From JAWPNA01 sp045402695 (GTDB lineage: Bacteria > Acidobacteriota > Polarisedimenticolia > JACPZX01 > DASXTC01): a stretch of 20,159 bases of DNA. Positions 6,473 to 14,581 of this stretch are shown in pieces (the stretch's first letter is position 1; every line of letters starts with the position of its first letter). The notes under the pieces were generated by a model. That model was given only the letters and a program-made list of their open reading frames with translations. It had not been told where the DNA came from and did no database searches. The stretch spans positions 1 through 20,159 of the forward strand of contig JAWPNA010000347.1 in assembly GCA_045402695.1 (NCBI GenBank), read 5' to 3'. The translations under genes were made by a program, and so were the position numbers.

Positions 6473-7180
6473 ATGGCAGACCTGACAGCGATTGTCCTGA
6501 GTGGTGGAAAAGGCCAACGACTTCGGCCTTTGACCGATGATATTCCCAAGTCGATGGTCCGACTCAATCGCCGGCCACTGCTCGATTACCTGCTCCGCTA
6601 TCTGGCTGCAGAGGGCGTTAGCCGGTTCGTCATCTGCACGGGGTACAAGGCTGAGATCATCGAGCAATTCATTCGCGACACCTTCGGTTCACCGTGGAAT
6701 ATCACCTGCGTCGACTCAGGTGATGTTGGCATGCCCGCTCGGTTGCTCGATGCTCGCCGCTTAGTCACAGGGCAGACGCTTATCTGCTATGGCGATACGT
6801 TGGCCAACGTTCAACTCGCCGCGCTGCGAGAGTGTCATCAAACCAGCGGCGCGCTGGCCACACTGACAGCCTATCCACTTCGAAGTCCCTTCGGCATCGT
6901 GAGCATGGACGAGGCCCACCGCGTCACGAAGTTCGTCGAAAAACCCTGCCTGCCATATTGGATTAACATTGGTTTTCTGCTCTGCGAGCCCGGGGCATTC
7001 AACTTTCTCCGACCGGAATCTGACATGGTTGCCTTCTTCGACGCGCTGGCTGGGGCGAGCGCACTCTTTGCTTATCCCCACCGCGGGCAGCACATCACTG
7101 TCAATACCGAGAAAGACCTGGCCGAGGCAGAAACACAGATGGTCGACTTCTTCACGCTTTTGGATGGGCATTCCCTATGA
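6473..7180 (+). CDS. sugar-1-phosphate nucleotidyltransferase
   Basis: These enzymes join an NTP and a sugar 1-phosphate to make an activated nucleotide sugar in the cytoplasm. The 235-aa protein has the signature SGGKGQRLRPLTDDIPKSM (residues 10-28, with catalytic-type Arg and Lys), a metal-binding Asp in CYGDTLANV (D108), and the EKP and WINIGF segments that close the sugar pocket. WIN-G-F and YGD-T resemble glucose-1-phosphate cytidylyltransferase (RfbF), but HddC-type guanylyltransferases and RmlA-like enzymes are also near in length. It overlaps the next gene by four bases (ATGA), so the two are translationally coupled and probably act in one pathway. Nucleotide and sugar are not settled by sequence reading. 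Confidence 0.85.
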   Translation: MADLTAIVLSGGKGQRLRPLTDDIPKSMVRLNRRPLLDYLLRYLAAEGVSRFVICTGYKAEIIEQFIRDTFGSPWNITCVDSGDVGMPARLLDARRLVTGQTLICYGDTLANVQLAALRECHQTSGALATLTAYPLRSPFGIVSMDEAHRVTKFVEKPCLPYWINIGFLLCEPGAFNFLRPESDMVAFFDALAGASALFAYPHRGQHITVNTEKDLAEAETQMVDFFTLLDGHSL

Positions 7181-8136
7181 TTCAACGACGCGTGTTAGTC
7201 ACGGGCGGGTCCGGCTTTATGGGCAGTCATTTGGTCCATCGGCTGCTCGCCGCGGGCGCTAACCTGGCCGTTGTCGTGCGATACGACAACGTGATGAAAA
7301 ATGAGCGGCTGCGCGAAGTCTGGGATCGACTTCGAATCATCGAGGCGGATCTGCGCAACCGCGGTGCCCTGGCCGCAATTCCCCAGTTCGCGCCCGAGAT
7401 CGTGTTTCATCTCGCAGCCTACAATCACGTGGGGGAGAGCTTCCGCCAGGTGGAAGAGTGCTTCGATGTGAATGCCAAGGGCACCGCCAATTTACTCGAC
7501 ACCTGTAACGACGTGGGGCGATTCGTGTACGTTTCGACATCCGAGGTATACGGAGCGCAGACCAGCGTCCCCTTTGTTGAAACCATGTGTCCTCAGCCAC
7601 TCTCGCCCTACGCCATCACGAAGTATGCTGGAGAGATTTACTGCCGGATGAAGCAGCAGATCGGCGTTCGAGAACGGATCGCCGTAGTTCGCCCGTTCAA
7701 TGTGTTTGGGCCATATCAAAGCACCAAAGCTATTATCCCAGAACTCATCCTCAATGCGCTGCAAGGTCATCCGATTCGCGCCACGAAAGGCGTGCAAACG
7801 CGGGAGTTCAATTATGTCGGAAATGTAATTGATGGGCTGATCATGGCCGCTCAGCATCCGGAGTCGATTGAAGAAGTGCTGAACCTCTGTTCGGGCGAGG
7901 AGGTGGCGATCGCTGATCTGGTGCACAAAATTGTTGGGCTGACTGGCTCCCCCTCGCAGGTTGAGATCGGAGCCCTGCCGTATCGTCCGACTGAGATTTG
8001 GCGAATGTACGGTGATAGCTCGCGCGCACGTGAGGTGCTTGGATGGCATCCGCGCATCGGATTGGAAGAGGGATTAAGACGAACGATTGATTGGTATCGC
8101 CACTATCTTCGCGGCAGTGGCAAGGTGATTCCATGA
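7177..8136 (+). CDS. extended SDR nucleotide-sugar dehydratase/epimerase
   Basis: The 319-aa protein has the NAD(P)-binding TGGSGFMG motif (residues 9-16) and the catalytic pair Y145xxxK149 (SPYAITK). The segment STSEVYG (residues 120-126) carries a T-S-E triad, closer to 4,6-dehydratases such as GDP-mannose 4,6-dehydratase (also TSE) than to 4-epimerases. The substrate-binding part includes RPFNVFGPYQ and REFNYVGNVIDG, usual for nucleotide-sugar SDRs. It is coupled to the preceding nucleotidyltransferase by ATGA and to a following destroyed gene in the same way, which points to one sugar-activation operon. Exact substrate unknown. Confidence 0.85.
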   Translation: MIQRRVLVTGGSGFMGSHLVHRLLAAGANLAVVVRYDNVMKNERLREVWDRLRIIEADLRNRGALAAIPQFAPEIVFHLAAYNHVGESFRQVEECFDVNAKGTANLLDTCNDVGRFVYVSTSEVYGAQTSVPFVETMCPQPLSPYAITKYAGEIYCRMKQQIGVRERIAVVRPFNVFGPYQSTKAIIPELILNALQGHPIRATKGVQTREFNYVGNVIDGLIMAAQHPESIEEVLNLCSGEEVAIADLVHKIVGLTGSPSQVEIGALPYRPTEIWRMYGDSSRAREVLGWHPRIGLEEGLRRTIDWYRHYLRGSGKVIP

Positions 8137-8204
8137 CGGCGGTGAGTTCAGTGGTCTGCGTAGGAAATATCTTACGGACGTGGTTGGGTGCGCTATGCTC
8201 CTGA
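8133..8204 (+). pseudogene. 5' remnant of a third operon gene, cut off by IS debris
   Basis: ATG at 8133 overlaps the stop of the SDR gene as ATGA, the same arrangement as between the two preceding genes. The frame reads MTAVSSVVCVGNILRTWL and stops after 23 residues at 8202-8204, just where IS630-like sequence is approaching. The natural reading is a co-transcribed gene whose body was lost. The remaining residues are too few to name the family. It could also be a chance start codon. Confidence 0.45.
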
Positions 8205-8235
8205 TATCATTCGGAAACCAGCCAGAGCACTGTGA

Positions 8236-8876
8236 GTGCCCGACGATCGCGGTGAGGTTCTCGAGGGGCTCGTTGCATCGGGCGGGACGGCGCAGCGCGT
8301 GGAGGTTCTGGCAAGCGTCGTACTGGGCGCCGCGCTTGGTCAGTCCAGCAACAGCGTCGCGCAGGAACTGGGCGTCACGCGGCTTACGATTCTTCGGCGG
8401 CGGGACCGTTACAGGCGCACCGGCGCGGACGGCCTGCTGAAGGATGCGCCTCGGCCAGAGCGCCGCAAGAAGCTGTGCGCAGAAGGTGGAAGCGATTGAG
8501 ATCGCAAGGCTGAACACCACTCCGACAAACGCAACGCACTTGAGCACTCGGATGGCTTGAGCCGAGCAGGTGTGCGCGGGGGCGGTGCAGCGGATCTGGC
8601 AGGCACACGGACTTTGGCCGCATCGGGTCAAGTCGTTCAAGCTGAGTCGGGATCGGGAGTTCGTCAGCGAGCTGCGCGACGTCGTGGGTCTGTACCTGAG
8701 CTCTCCGGACAAGGCTGTGGTGCTTTGCGCGGACGAGAAGAGTCAGACCCAGGCTATCGATCGAACCGCACCGGTGCCGCCGCTGCGGCCAGGCCTTCCG
8801 GGGCGGCAGACCCACGACTACATCCGCCACGGCACCACGACGCTGTTCGCAGCGCTGAACGTCCCGGATGGCACCG
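8236..8876 (+). pseudogene. IS630-family transposase, truncated and frameshifted
   Basis: The N-terminal helix-turn-helix (SNSVAQELGVTRLTILRRRDRYRR, then DAPRPERRKKL) is followed by a frameshift near 8475 and an in-frame TGA at about 8558-8560. It then continues in another frame as VQRIWQAHGLWPHRVKSFKL, DVVGLYLSSPDKAVVLC and ADEKSQTQAIDRT, which holds the first catalytic aspartate, up to TTTLFAALNVPDGT. Homology ends at about 8876, where an IS21-like istA begins on the opposite strand, so the DDE residues normally found later are missing. Clearly dead. The left end of the element is not visible between 8205 and 8236. Confidence 0.85.
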
Positions 8877-9562
8877 CTTCAGCACGGACTTGGCGCCCGG
8901 CTCGAAGAGTCGATCGTGCTTAGCCTGGTGCCGGCCGGCCACGATGCGCACGCTGTTCTCGTACAGGAACAGTGTGGCGCATGTTGATGGCCTCGGGAGC
9001 ATCGAGTACATGTGGGTGTCGTGCACGACCATGCCGGTGGGCCCCACCGACACGGGGTACCGCGGGGCGATTTGATCGGGGGTGACCTTGAGCAGCCGCA
9101 GCCGGGCGCGCTGCTCGGCCGTGCGGGCCTGAGGCGTCACGCCGGTGGCGCGCGACGGGATGCGGGTGTTGACCTCGACGTGGCACTCGCCGAGTTGCTG
9201 CTGCAGGTCGGCATCGTCGAGGAAGCGGCGCTGCTTGAAGAAGGAACCCGTGGCCCAGCCCACGAGGTGCTCCACAGATCCCTTCTGCTGGCCGCGGCCC
9301 GGCCAGCACACACCCAGCTCCAGCATCACGAAGGCGAAGGTCGGGTTCCATTCGGTCACCTTGTCGTCGCCGTCTCACCGCAGCGCCACCGTCTTGGGTT
9401 GGTCGAAGATCGACACCGGAGGCACCCCCCCGAAGACGGCGTAGTGGGTCGCGAGGTTGCGCACGAGGGTATCGACCTGATCGTTGGCAACCAGGCCAAC
9501 CTGCACCCAGCGGGAGTACTTGAGCCGGGAGGCAAGGAAGTGAACGCGGCGCTTCTCGCCAG
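8877..9562 (-). pseudogene. older IS21-like istA, C-terminal fragment
   Basis: Reading from 9562 downward, the frame begins GEKRRVHFLASRLKYSRW and continues through AVFGGVPPVSIFDQPKTV, RGQQKGSVEHLVGW, SFFKQRRFLDDADLQQQL and VHDTHMYSMLP to LFEPGAKSVLK. This is the catalytic core and C-terminal part of a DDE IstA transposase. A TGA replaces an expected codon near 9375 (VALR-stop-DGDDKVTEW). The start of this gene lies on the other side of a younger IS21 element, at 12093-12510, in the same reading frame. Its end is lost at the junction with the IS630 remnant, and no istB of this copy remains. Confidence 0.85.
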
Positions 9563-9625
9563 TGTCAACAGTACTCCTATTTTCACCCCCAGTTGGACGT
9601 TAATATTCACCCCCCCCTCCCCCCT

Positions 9626-9661
9626 GGTTTTAGGTTCTTGGTTTCAGGGTTTCAGGTTTGT
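9626..9661 (+). repeat. degenerate 7-bp tandem repeat, GGTTYHW type
   Basis: Five units follow one another: GGTTTTA, GGTTCTT, GGTTTCA, then one extra G, GGTTTCA and GGTTTGT. It sits just inside the left terminal repeats of the younger IS21 element, in its non-coding segment. It may be simple slippage sequence, or an added transposase- or host-factor-binding array. Confidence 0.55.
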
Positions 9662-9900
9662 TTCTTTCCCCGCTTGAAGTCAGAAGATCGGCGCGGCCGT
9701 TTCTGCTCTGGCCGGCGAGTCGATGCGAACCTGACGGTTTTCTGGGATCCAGCCCGATTCCCAGATCGCGGCGCGCAAACGAACTCGTAGGATTCGCCAG
9801 GTTCAACAATCGGCAGGTCGGTCGAACCGTAGCACCCCCCCTCCCAGGGGCATGGCCGATCCGAAGCCGTCGAGGGTAGCCCTCACATCGGACGCTCATG

Positions 9901-10719
9901 TCAGCACTCCGCCACGGCCGTCGTCTCGGACGCCGGCGCCTCGGTGAACGGCTCGCTTCTGGTGAGCAGTCCGGCCTTGCGCTTCTCCTTGAGCCGATAG
10001 CTCTCGCCCTTGATGTTCACGATGGTCGAGTGATGCAGGAGCCGATCCAGGATCGCTGTGGCTATCACCCGGTCGCCGAACACCTCGCCCCACACCGTCA
10101 GGCTCTGGTTGCTCGTCAGCAGGATCGAGCCCTTCTCATAGCGGCGCGACACGAGCTGGAAGAACAGGTTCGCCCCGAGCCGGTCGATGGGCAGGTACCC
10201 GATCTCATCGATGATGAGCAACCGGGGCTGGACCAGCAGCTTGAGCTTCTCCTCCAGCCGATTCTCCGTGTTGGCCCGCATCAGGGTGGCGATCAGACCC
10301 GCCGCCGTGGTGAAGGCCGTCCGGTAACCTGAAGCGCAAGCCTTCAGCCCGAGCCCCACCGCCAAGTGAGTCTTGCCCACGCCGGGCGGGCCCAGAAGCA
10401 GCACGTTGTCGGCATCCGCGATGAACCGGCAGGTGGCCACCTCCTTGATGATCTTCGGGTCGATGGAGGGCTGGAACTTGAAGTCGAAGCTCTCCAGGCT
10501 CTTGTGGAAGGGGAACCGCGCCATCGAGGTCTTCATCGCCGTATGGCGCTCCTGCTTGGCGGCGATCTCGAGCGTGAGCAGTTCCTCCAGGAAGTCGCTG
10601 TAGGGCAGGTCCTTCTTGCCCGCGACCTGCAGCAGGCCTGCTATCTGCTCGGCGCTCCTGACCAGCTTGAGCCTCTGCATCTGCTCGGTGATGCGTTCGA
10701 TCTGGGCGGTGCCGCTCAT
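9901..10719 (-). CDS. istB: IS21-family helper ATPase
   Basis: IstB is the AAA+ ATPase that assembles on target DNA and activates the IstA transposase. The 272-aa protein has Walker A GPPGVGKTH (residues 110-118) and Walker B LLIIDEIGYL (D171, E172), with a DnaA/DnaC-like core and a helical N-terminal part (QMQRLKL). Its ATG overlaps the istA stop codon (ATGA), and a GGAGGTGG ribosome site lies inside the end of istA, so translation is coupled. Length is typical and there is no frameshift. Downstream of the stop, CCCCTGGGAGGGG could form a weak hairpin. Confidence 0.95.
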   Translation of the reverse strand: MSGTAQIERITEQMQRLKLVRSAEQIAGLLQVAGKKDLPYSDFLEELLTLEIAAKQERHTAMKTSMARFPFHKSLESFDFKFQPSIDPKIIKEVATCRFIADADNVLLLGPPGVGKTHLAVGLGLKACASGYRTAFTTAAGLIATLMRANTENRLEEKLKLLVQPRLLIIDEIGYLPIDRLGANLFFQLVSRRYEKGSILLTSNQSLTVWGEVFGDRVIATAILDRLLHHSTIVNIKGESYRLKEKRKAGLLTRSEPFTEAPASETTAVAEC

Positions 10720-12008
10720 CGGGCCACCTCCTGATACCAGCTCAGCGGCCTGACCTCGACCTGCCCCAGGCTCGAGACGTAGGCAGGATCCAGCCGCGGG
10801 GGCTGCTCAACCATCGGCCGGAGTCCCTTCGGCAGCGGCCGGGCCGGTCCGTTCCACCGGGCCACCTGGTGCTTGCCTTCCAGTCGGTCGTGGGTGATTG
10901 GCTCGGCGCCCTCCAAGTGGATCGCTATCTGCTCGGCGAGCGTCCGCACCGTGACGTCGCGGCCCGCCCAGGTGAACGGAACCGGGTAACGGTTCGTCTC
11001 GACAGTGACGTAGGCGTCTCTGGGCACACGGCGCTCGACGACCAGCTCGCGTCGTGCCGGCGGCCGCTGAGTCACCGCGATGAGCGTCTCGGCACGGGCG
11101 AACCGCTCGGCCGGCTTCTCGTGGGTGGTGCCATGGACCCGTTGGTCGGCCACCGTCGCGCACCAGCCCAACAGATACTCGTTGAGCAGCTCGAGGCTAC
11201 AGAAGCGCCGCCCGGCCATGGCGTTTCTCTTGACGTACTTCACGCCGTTTTCCACCTTGCCCTTGGTCTGGGCCCGGTAGTAACGGCACAGCTGGATCCT
11301 CACGCCGTAGAAATCCATCCGGTCCTTGAACGTCGCATTCCACACCACCTGGCCGGTCGCCTCGTCCTTGTCGGTGACGATGGTTCGGGGGTTGTCATAC
11401 AGGATCGACTCGGTGCGGCCCCCGAAGTGGGCAAACGCACTGGCATGCCCATCCAGCAGGCAGTCCAACCGCTCGTTGAGATACGCCTTCGCGAAGAGCC
11501 GCCGGCTGTATCCCAGCACCATCGTGAACAGATGGACCTTCACTCGCTGCTCGCCCAGCCACACCCGCGTGCAGCCCCAGTCCACCTGCGATTGCTGGCC
11601 CGGATCGGTCTCGTACCTCACCGTGGGCCCCTCCTCTGACCTGAACTCCTTGCGCCACGGCTTGACGTACTTCACCACCGCCGAGTAGGACCCCTTGTAC
11701 CCCTCGGCATTCAGCTCCCGCGTCAGCACCACCGCGTTGAAGCCCACCTCGAAGCCACGCGCTCGCAGCCACTCCCGGTACTGATCCAGATCCCGGCGCC
11801 TCACCCGCGTCTGCGCAGTCCAGGATTGCTTGATCCACTTCCTCACGCTCTGCACGTGTAGACCCAGCTGGCGCGCGATGGCTCTCTTGGACACTCCCTG
11901 CTCCCACAGCGTCCGGATCGCTCCGTAGACGTTCTGGCTCGTCACGTCACCCTCCACGGCACCACCTGGCGCCGTGGTCAGGATCGCTGATCTGGCTGCT
12001 TGTTCCAT
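10716..12008 (-). CDS. istA: IS21-family DDE transposase
   Basis: IstA cuts and joins the ends of the element. The 430-aa protein has an N-terminal helix-turn-helix (GVSKRAIARQLGLHVQSVRKWI) and an integrase-like core with D143 (QSQVDWG), D205 (ILYDNPRT) and E253 (KGKVENGVKYVKR), followed by the usual VHGTTHEKPAERF segment. I chose ATG 12008 over an upstream ATG at 12062 because GGAGG lies 5 bases before it and because the extra 18 codons fall within the terminal repeat. The gene looks functional. It differs clearly from the broken istA around it, so the two IS21 copies are different elements. Confidence 0.95.
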   Translation of the reverse strand: MEQAARSAILTTAPGGAVEGDVTSQNVYGAIRTLWEQGVSKRAIARQLGLHVQSVRKWIKQSWTAQTRVRRRDLDQYREWLRARGFEVGFNAVVLTRELNAEGYKGSYSAVVKYVKPWRKEFRSEEGPTVRYETDPGQQSQVDWGCTRVWLGEQRVKVHLFTMVLGYSRRLFAKAYLNERLDCLLDGHASAFAHFGGRTESILYDNPRTIVTDKDEATGQVVWNATFKDRMDFYGVRIQLCRYYRAQTKGKVENGVKYVKRNAMAGRRFCSLELLNEYLLGWCATVADQRVHGTTHEKPAERFARAETLIAVTQRPPARRELVVERRVPRDAYVTVETNRYPVPFTWAGRDVTVRTLAEQIAIHLEGAEPITHDRLEGKHQVARWNGPARPLPKGLRPMVEQPPRLDPAYVSSLGQVEVRPLSWYQEVAR

Positions 12009-12092
12009 AGGCCCTCCTCGAGGTTGAAGATCGGGGGAGGGGGGGTGAAAATTAACGTCCACTATGGGGTGATTTTAGGGATACTGATGACA

Positions 12093-12510
12093 GCCAGAGA
12101 GGAACCCGATGTCCACGTGGCCGAAGCCGTGCTGGTCGAACTCGCCGGGAAGCCCCTCGCAGCGCACCGGCAGCCGTGGACGCTCGGGCCGCAGCGAGGT
12201 GACCATCTCGCACAGGGCACGCTTGCCGCCGCTGTACTCCTCCAGCCGGGCCCTCCGCAAGAGCTCGAGGGACATGAGCTCCGGCTCGGCTTCGAGCCAC
12301 TGCCGGACCGAGTCACGGTTCCACCTTGCTGGGTCGGCCGATGCTTTAGGTCTCACGAGCCGTCGCATCATTGACCTCGACGACGGCCGGTTCGGCCCCC
12401 ACCCGTCGGACTGACTTGACCGAGACGCCGGCCAGTCGAGCGATCTCGCGCTGCGAGTACCCGGCCTTGCGGAGGACCTGGATCTCGAACCGCCTCATCG
12501 TCCGGACCAT
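12093..12510 (-). pseudogene. older IS21-like istA, N-terminal fragment
   Basis: From ATG 12510 (or 12498) the frame reads MRRFEIQVLRKAGYSQREIARLAGVSVKSV, the helix-turn-helix of an IstA. A frameshift near 12360-12372 moves it to RPKASADPARWN, then WLEAEPELMSLELLRRARLEEY and GEFDQHGFGHVDIGFLSG. The last residues meet the younger IS21 exactly; removing that element and one GCCAG copy joins FLSG to EKRRVHFLA of the 8877-9562 fragment in frame. A plausible outer end of this older element, TGCGGGTTCGGGAG, is read from 12620. Confidence 0.85.
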
Positions 12511-12620
12511 CCCTTCGCTCGTTTCCTGCGCCCTGGTGCGCTGGAGGGAGTCTCTTCCCACGGGCGGAGGAGCGCACAGAGCTTGCGGAACCGGAGCGGT
12601 CAGAATCTCCCGAACCCGCA

Positions 12621-12844
12621 ACCCTCGGCCCGGCCGTGCCCGCCCGTCGCAGTTGCTCCCGCATGTACTGCTTGTCGAGCTCCTTGAAGGTCTTCCAGTC
12701 CAGGTGCAGCTCCCTGGCCACGTCCTGGATGCTGGAGGCGCGACAACGATGGCGCACATGGAAGGCGGAGCGTTTCGTGTAGAACCGGCTGTCGGCAATC
12801 CAGTCCAGCCTCTCTTGCTTCAGCATCCGACAGCCTCCCGATCC
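12621..12844 (-). pseudogene. ISL3-family transposase, internal fragment
   Basis: The minus strand reads CRMLKQERLDWIADSRFYTKR, then RHRCRASSIQDVARELHLDWKTFKELDKQYMREQLRRAG and GPRV. As I recall the family, this is the stretch between the N-terminal zinc-binding part and the catalytic domain of ISL3 transposases. Similarity ends at 12621, exactly where the TGCGGG... end of the older IS21-like element starts, so that element apparently inserted here. The N-terminal side fades out at about 12840-12880, next to the FkbM gene. Non-functional. Confidence 0.7.
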
Positions 12845-12881
12845 ACCCGTCATTCACCCGCTCGATCGGGGGAGGACCCGG

Positions 12882-13685
12882 TCAAGGTTCGTGTAGCCAA
12901 AATTTTCGTGGCGCTCGTAGCTCACTGCTCTGCTTTACAAAAGCCACATCCGTTTGGAACAACGCGTTGTCTGTCTGACGCCTGAACTGACCACAGAAGT
13001 CGTATACGGCGAAGCCCGAGTTTTGCATGAAAGCGACGACTTCAGAAAAGAGAGGGGCATCTTTGTTGTACGGCAACAGAGCCGTCTCGAGAATGACCAC
13101 CTCCGCACAGTTGAGTATCTTCGGGCCACCCCGAAGTACATCGAGCTCGAATCCCTGCACATCCAGTTTAAGTAGGATTGGCAGCCCGACACCACGATCC
13201 CTATGAAGACCGTCAAGAGTTCCCATTGGCAATTCCACCTTACGTCTGTCGAATGAGGTCAGCTCCTGCAAGACCGAGGAGCCACTGCCGAGCTGGTAGA
13301 ACGTGACCTCGTCTCTTTCTTCAGGCCCGAGAAGGAGAATCGAGTACCGCGACCTAGGACCGATATGGCGCTGGGCTACCTCCAGGAGGGCTTCATTCTC
13401 AGGATTGCCATCGATCATGAGCAACTGTGCAGACGGAAAGATCGAAGCAGCCATCCGACTCCATTCGCCAACGTATGCTCCAACGTCGATGATCGTTGCA
13501 GGTCGAAACCCATTGTTCTTGAGGTTCCGCAGCAGACCAGCAACGGTCGGAAAGCCACATCGGAATTTTGTCAACTCAGAGCCATGGGCCAGCAAATTCA
13601 CTAGTGGACGATCTCGAAATGAAACTGGCAGCATCTGCAAGCAGAACTGAACAATTCTTCTGGCCAACGACCTCATCAGGAGCAT
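12882..13685 (-). CDS. FkbM-family SAM-dependent methyltransferase
   Basis: FkbM enzymes methylate hydroxyl groups of sugars or polyketides. The 267-aa protein has motif I IDVGAYVGEWS (residues 66-76), the acidic end of the following strand LLMIDGNPENE, and the family-specific LLKLDVQGFELDVLRGG with a later VILETALLP. In glycan loci they usually O-methylate a sugar, often capping it. It is on the opposite strand from the operon ending at 8136 and shares its strand with the glycosyltransferase at 14582-15721. The last residues (RAPRKFWLHEP) run up to the ISL3 debris, so the natural C-terminus may have been altered. A start at 13676 is also possible; neither start has a strong ribosome site. 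Confidence 0.88.
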   Translation of the reverse strand: MLLMRSLARRIVQFCLQMLPVSFRDRPLVNLLAHGSELTKFRCGFPTVAGLLRNLKNNGFRPATIIDVGAYVGEWSRMAASIFPSAQLLMIDGNPENEALLEVAQRHIGPRSRYSILLLGPEERDEVTFYQLGSGSSVLQELTSFDRRKVELPMGTLDGLHRDRGVGLPILLKLDVQGFELDVLRGGPKILNCAEVVILETALLPYNKDAPLFSEVVAFMQNSGFAVYDFCGQFRRQTDNALFQTDVAFVKQSSELRAPRKFWLHEP

Positions 13686-14265
13686 CCCACATTACCGCCC
13701 AATCATCAGTCCCGGAGGCCGACCAATGCTCTGAGCTTGAGTGGCAAGGGAGCACGAGTCCCTTGTCCGCAAACGCCGCTTGCGCGAACCGTCACCGTCG
13801 CGGAGCGGCTAGCGCACTTCCCCCGTATGTCCTCACCCTCACCGTCGCCGTGACCATGGGTCCGCTGTTGATGCCTCGTGCCGGCGCTTCGACCGAATCC
13901 TGGGCGACGGGTACCCTAAGTCTAGAAAAAGCGGGCAGTTTTGGGTCCTCGCCCCGGACCGGACCGGAGGGCCAGGTACCAGGCCGCTGAAAAACCTCCG
14001 TTACTGACTTCTGCATATTTTGTTGGCACTACATTTTGGACCCGCTAAAAACCAGATGCCCGACTGACGCGTGTTTCGAGCCGACCGAAGCCCTCAGGGG
14101 GACCGAAACTGTCGAAGATGAGTGCGACCTCCCTTCGATCGGCTGAAGTTCTTCGTGCCAACCGAGAGGATGGCAGGTCGCCGGTGAACCTTTCATCGGG
14201 AATTGGCCACTGTGAGCAACTGATCTTTTTCTAATGACTTGCAAAGCTCCTGCCTATGAGCCTGT
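13686..14265. other. intergenic region without a supported gene
   Basis: No convincing reading frame here; open frames on either strand are low in recognisable structure. It holds an imperfect inverted repeat, AGCCGACCGAAG near 14076 and CTTCGATCGGCT near 14138 (one mismatch, about 50 bases apart), and AT-richer patches around 13920-14060. On the minus strand GTTTTTCAGCGGCCTG near 13980-13996 resembles ends of some IS1182-type elements, which would fit the transposase relic next to it, but this is weak. Confidence 0.4.
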
Positions 14266-14269
14266 CCTA

Positions 14270-14575
14270 CGCCGCGAGGCGATGACCTAGAAGGCGTTGC
14301 CCATCGCCACACGAGTCTTGCAGTCATGAACGAACCTGTCGTTGGTCTTCTGGATCTTCGGCCCAGGATCGGTGAAGCTACTCTGGCCTCGTCCTGCGGC
14401 TGCGCCGCGCGCGGGTTGCCGCCCTCAGAGGCGGCCTTCTGGCGGTCTTGGGCCTCAACAGCCCCCCTTCGCCTCGCGGAGCTCTTCAGGCAGCTCTGGC
14501 TGCGGACCCGTTCCGCAGGCAGTTCGTCGCCGCTGTGATCCGGCGCGTACCGATGGTGGGTGCAGTGGAACAGGG
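14270..14575 (-). pseudogene. degraded IS1182-like transposase fragment
   Basis: Reading downward, frames switch several times: RYAPDHSGDELPAE, then REAKGG, then a low-complexity linker (RQKAASEGG), then SFTDPGPKIQKTNDRFVHDCKTRVAMGNAF, a TAG stop at 14287-14289, and VIA. The FTDP...IQKT-x-DGF-(6)-Q..V segment is a hallmark of IS1182-type transposases, just before the catalytic core. The remnant sits directly behind the stop codon of the minus-strand glycosyltransferase. Several frameshifts and a stop make it clearly inactive. Confidence 0.6.
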
Positions 14576-14581
14576 CTATCT

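Larger units (their letters stand above)
9563..12092 (-). mobile_element. intact IS21-family insertion sequence with GCCAG target duplication
   Basis: Both tips begin TGTCA and run inward as about 54 bp of ungapped inverted repeat (roughly 43 matches), including GGACGTTAAT and two spaced TCACCCC units per end, as expected for the multiple transposase-binding repeats of IS21. The 5-bp direct repeat GCCAG flanks it at 9558-9562 and 12093-12097. Inside are overlapping istA and istB, both open. The 2530-bp size is normal for the family. The 9616-9900 segment downstream of istB is non-coding and holds a heptamer-like repeat. Confidence 0.93.

Noticed and set aside
9626..9661. Telomere-type (TTTAGGG) repeat
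   Set aside because: Units are degenerate, only five in number and internal to a bacterial IS; similarity to plant telomere repeats is superficial.
9012..9677. 221-codon plus-strand frame
   Set aside because: It runs antisense through the older istA fragment and into the end of the younger IS21; the real signal is on the minus strand.
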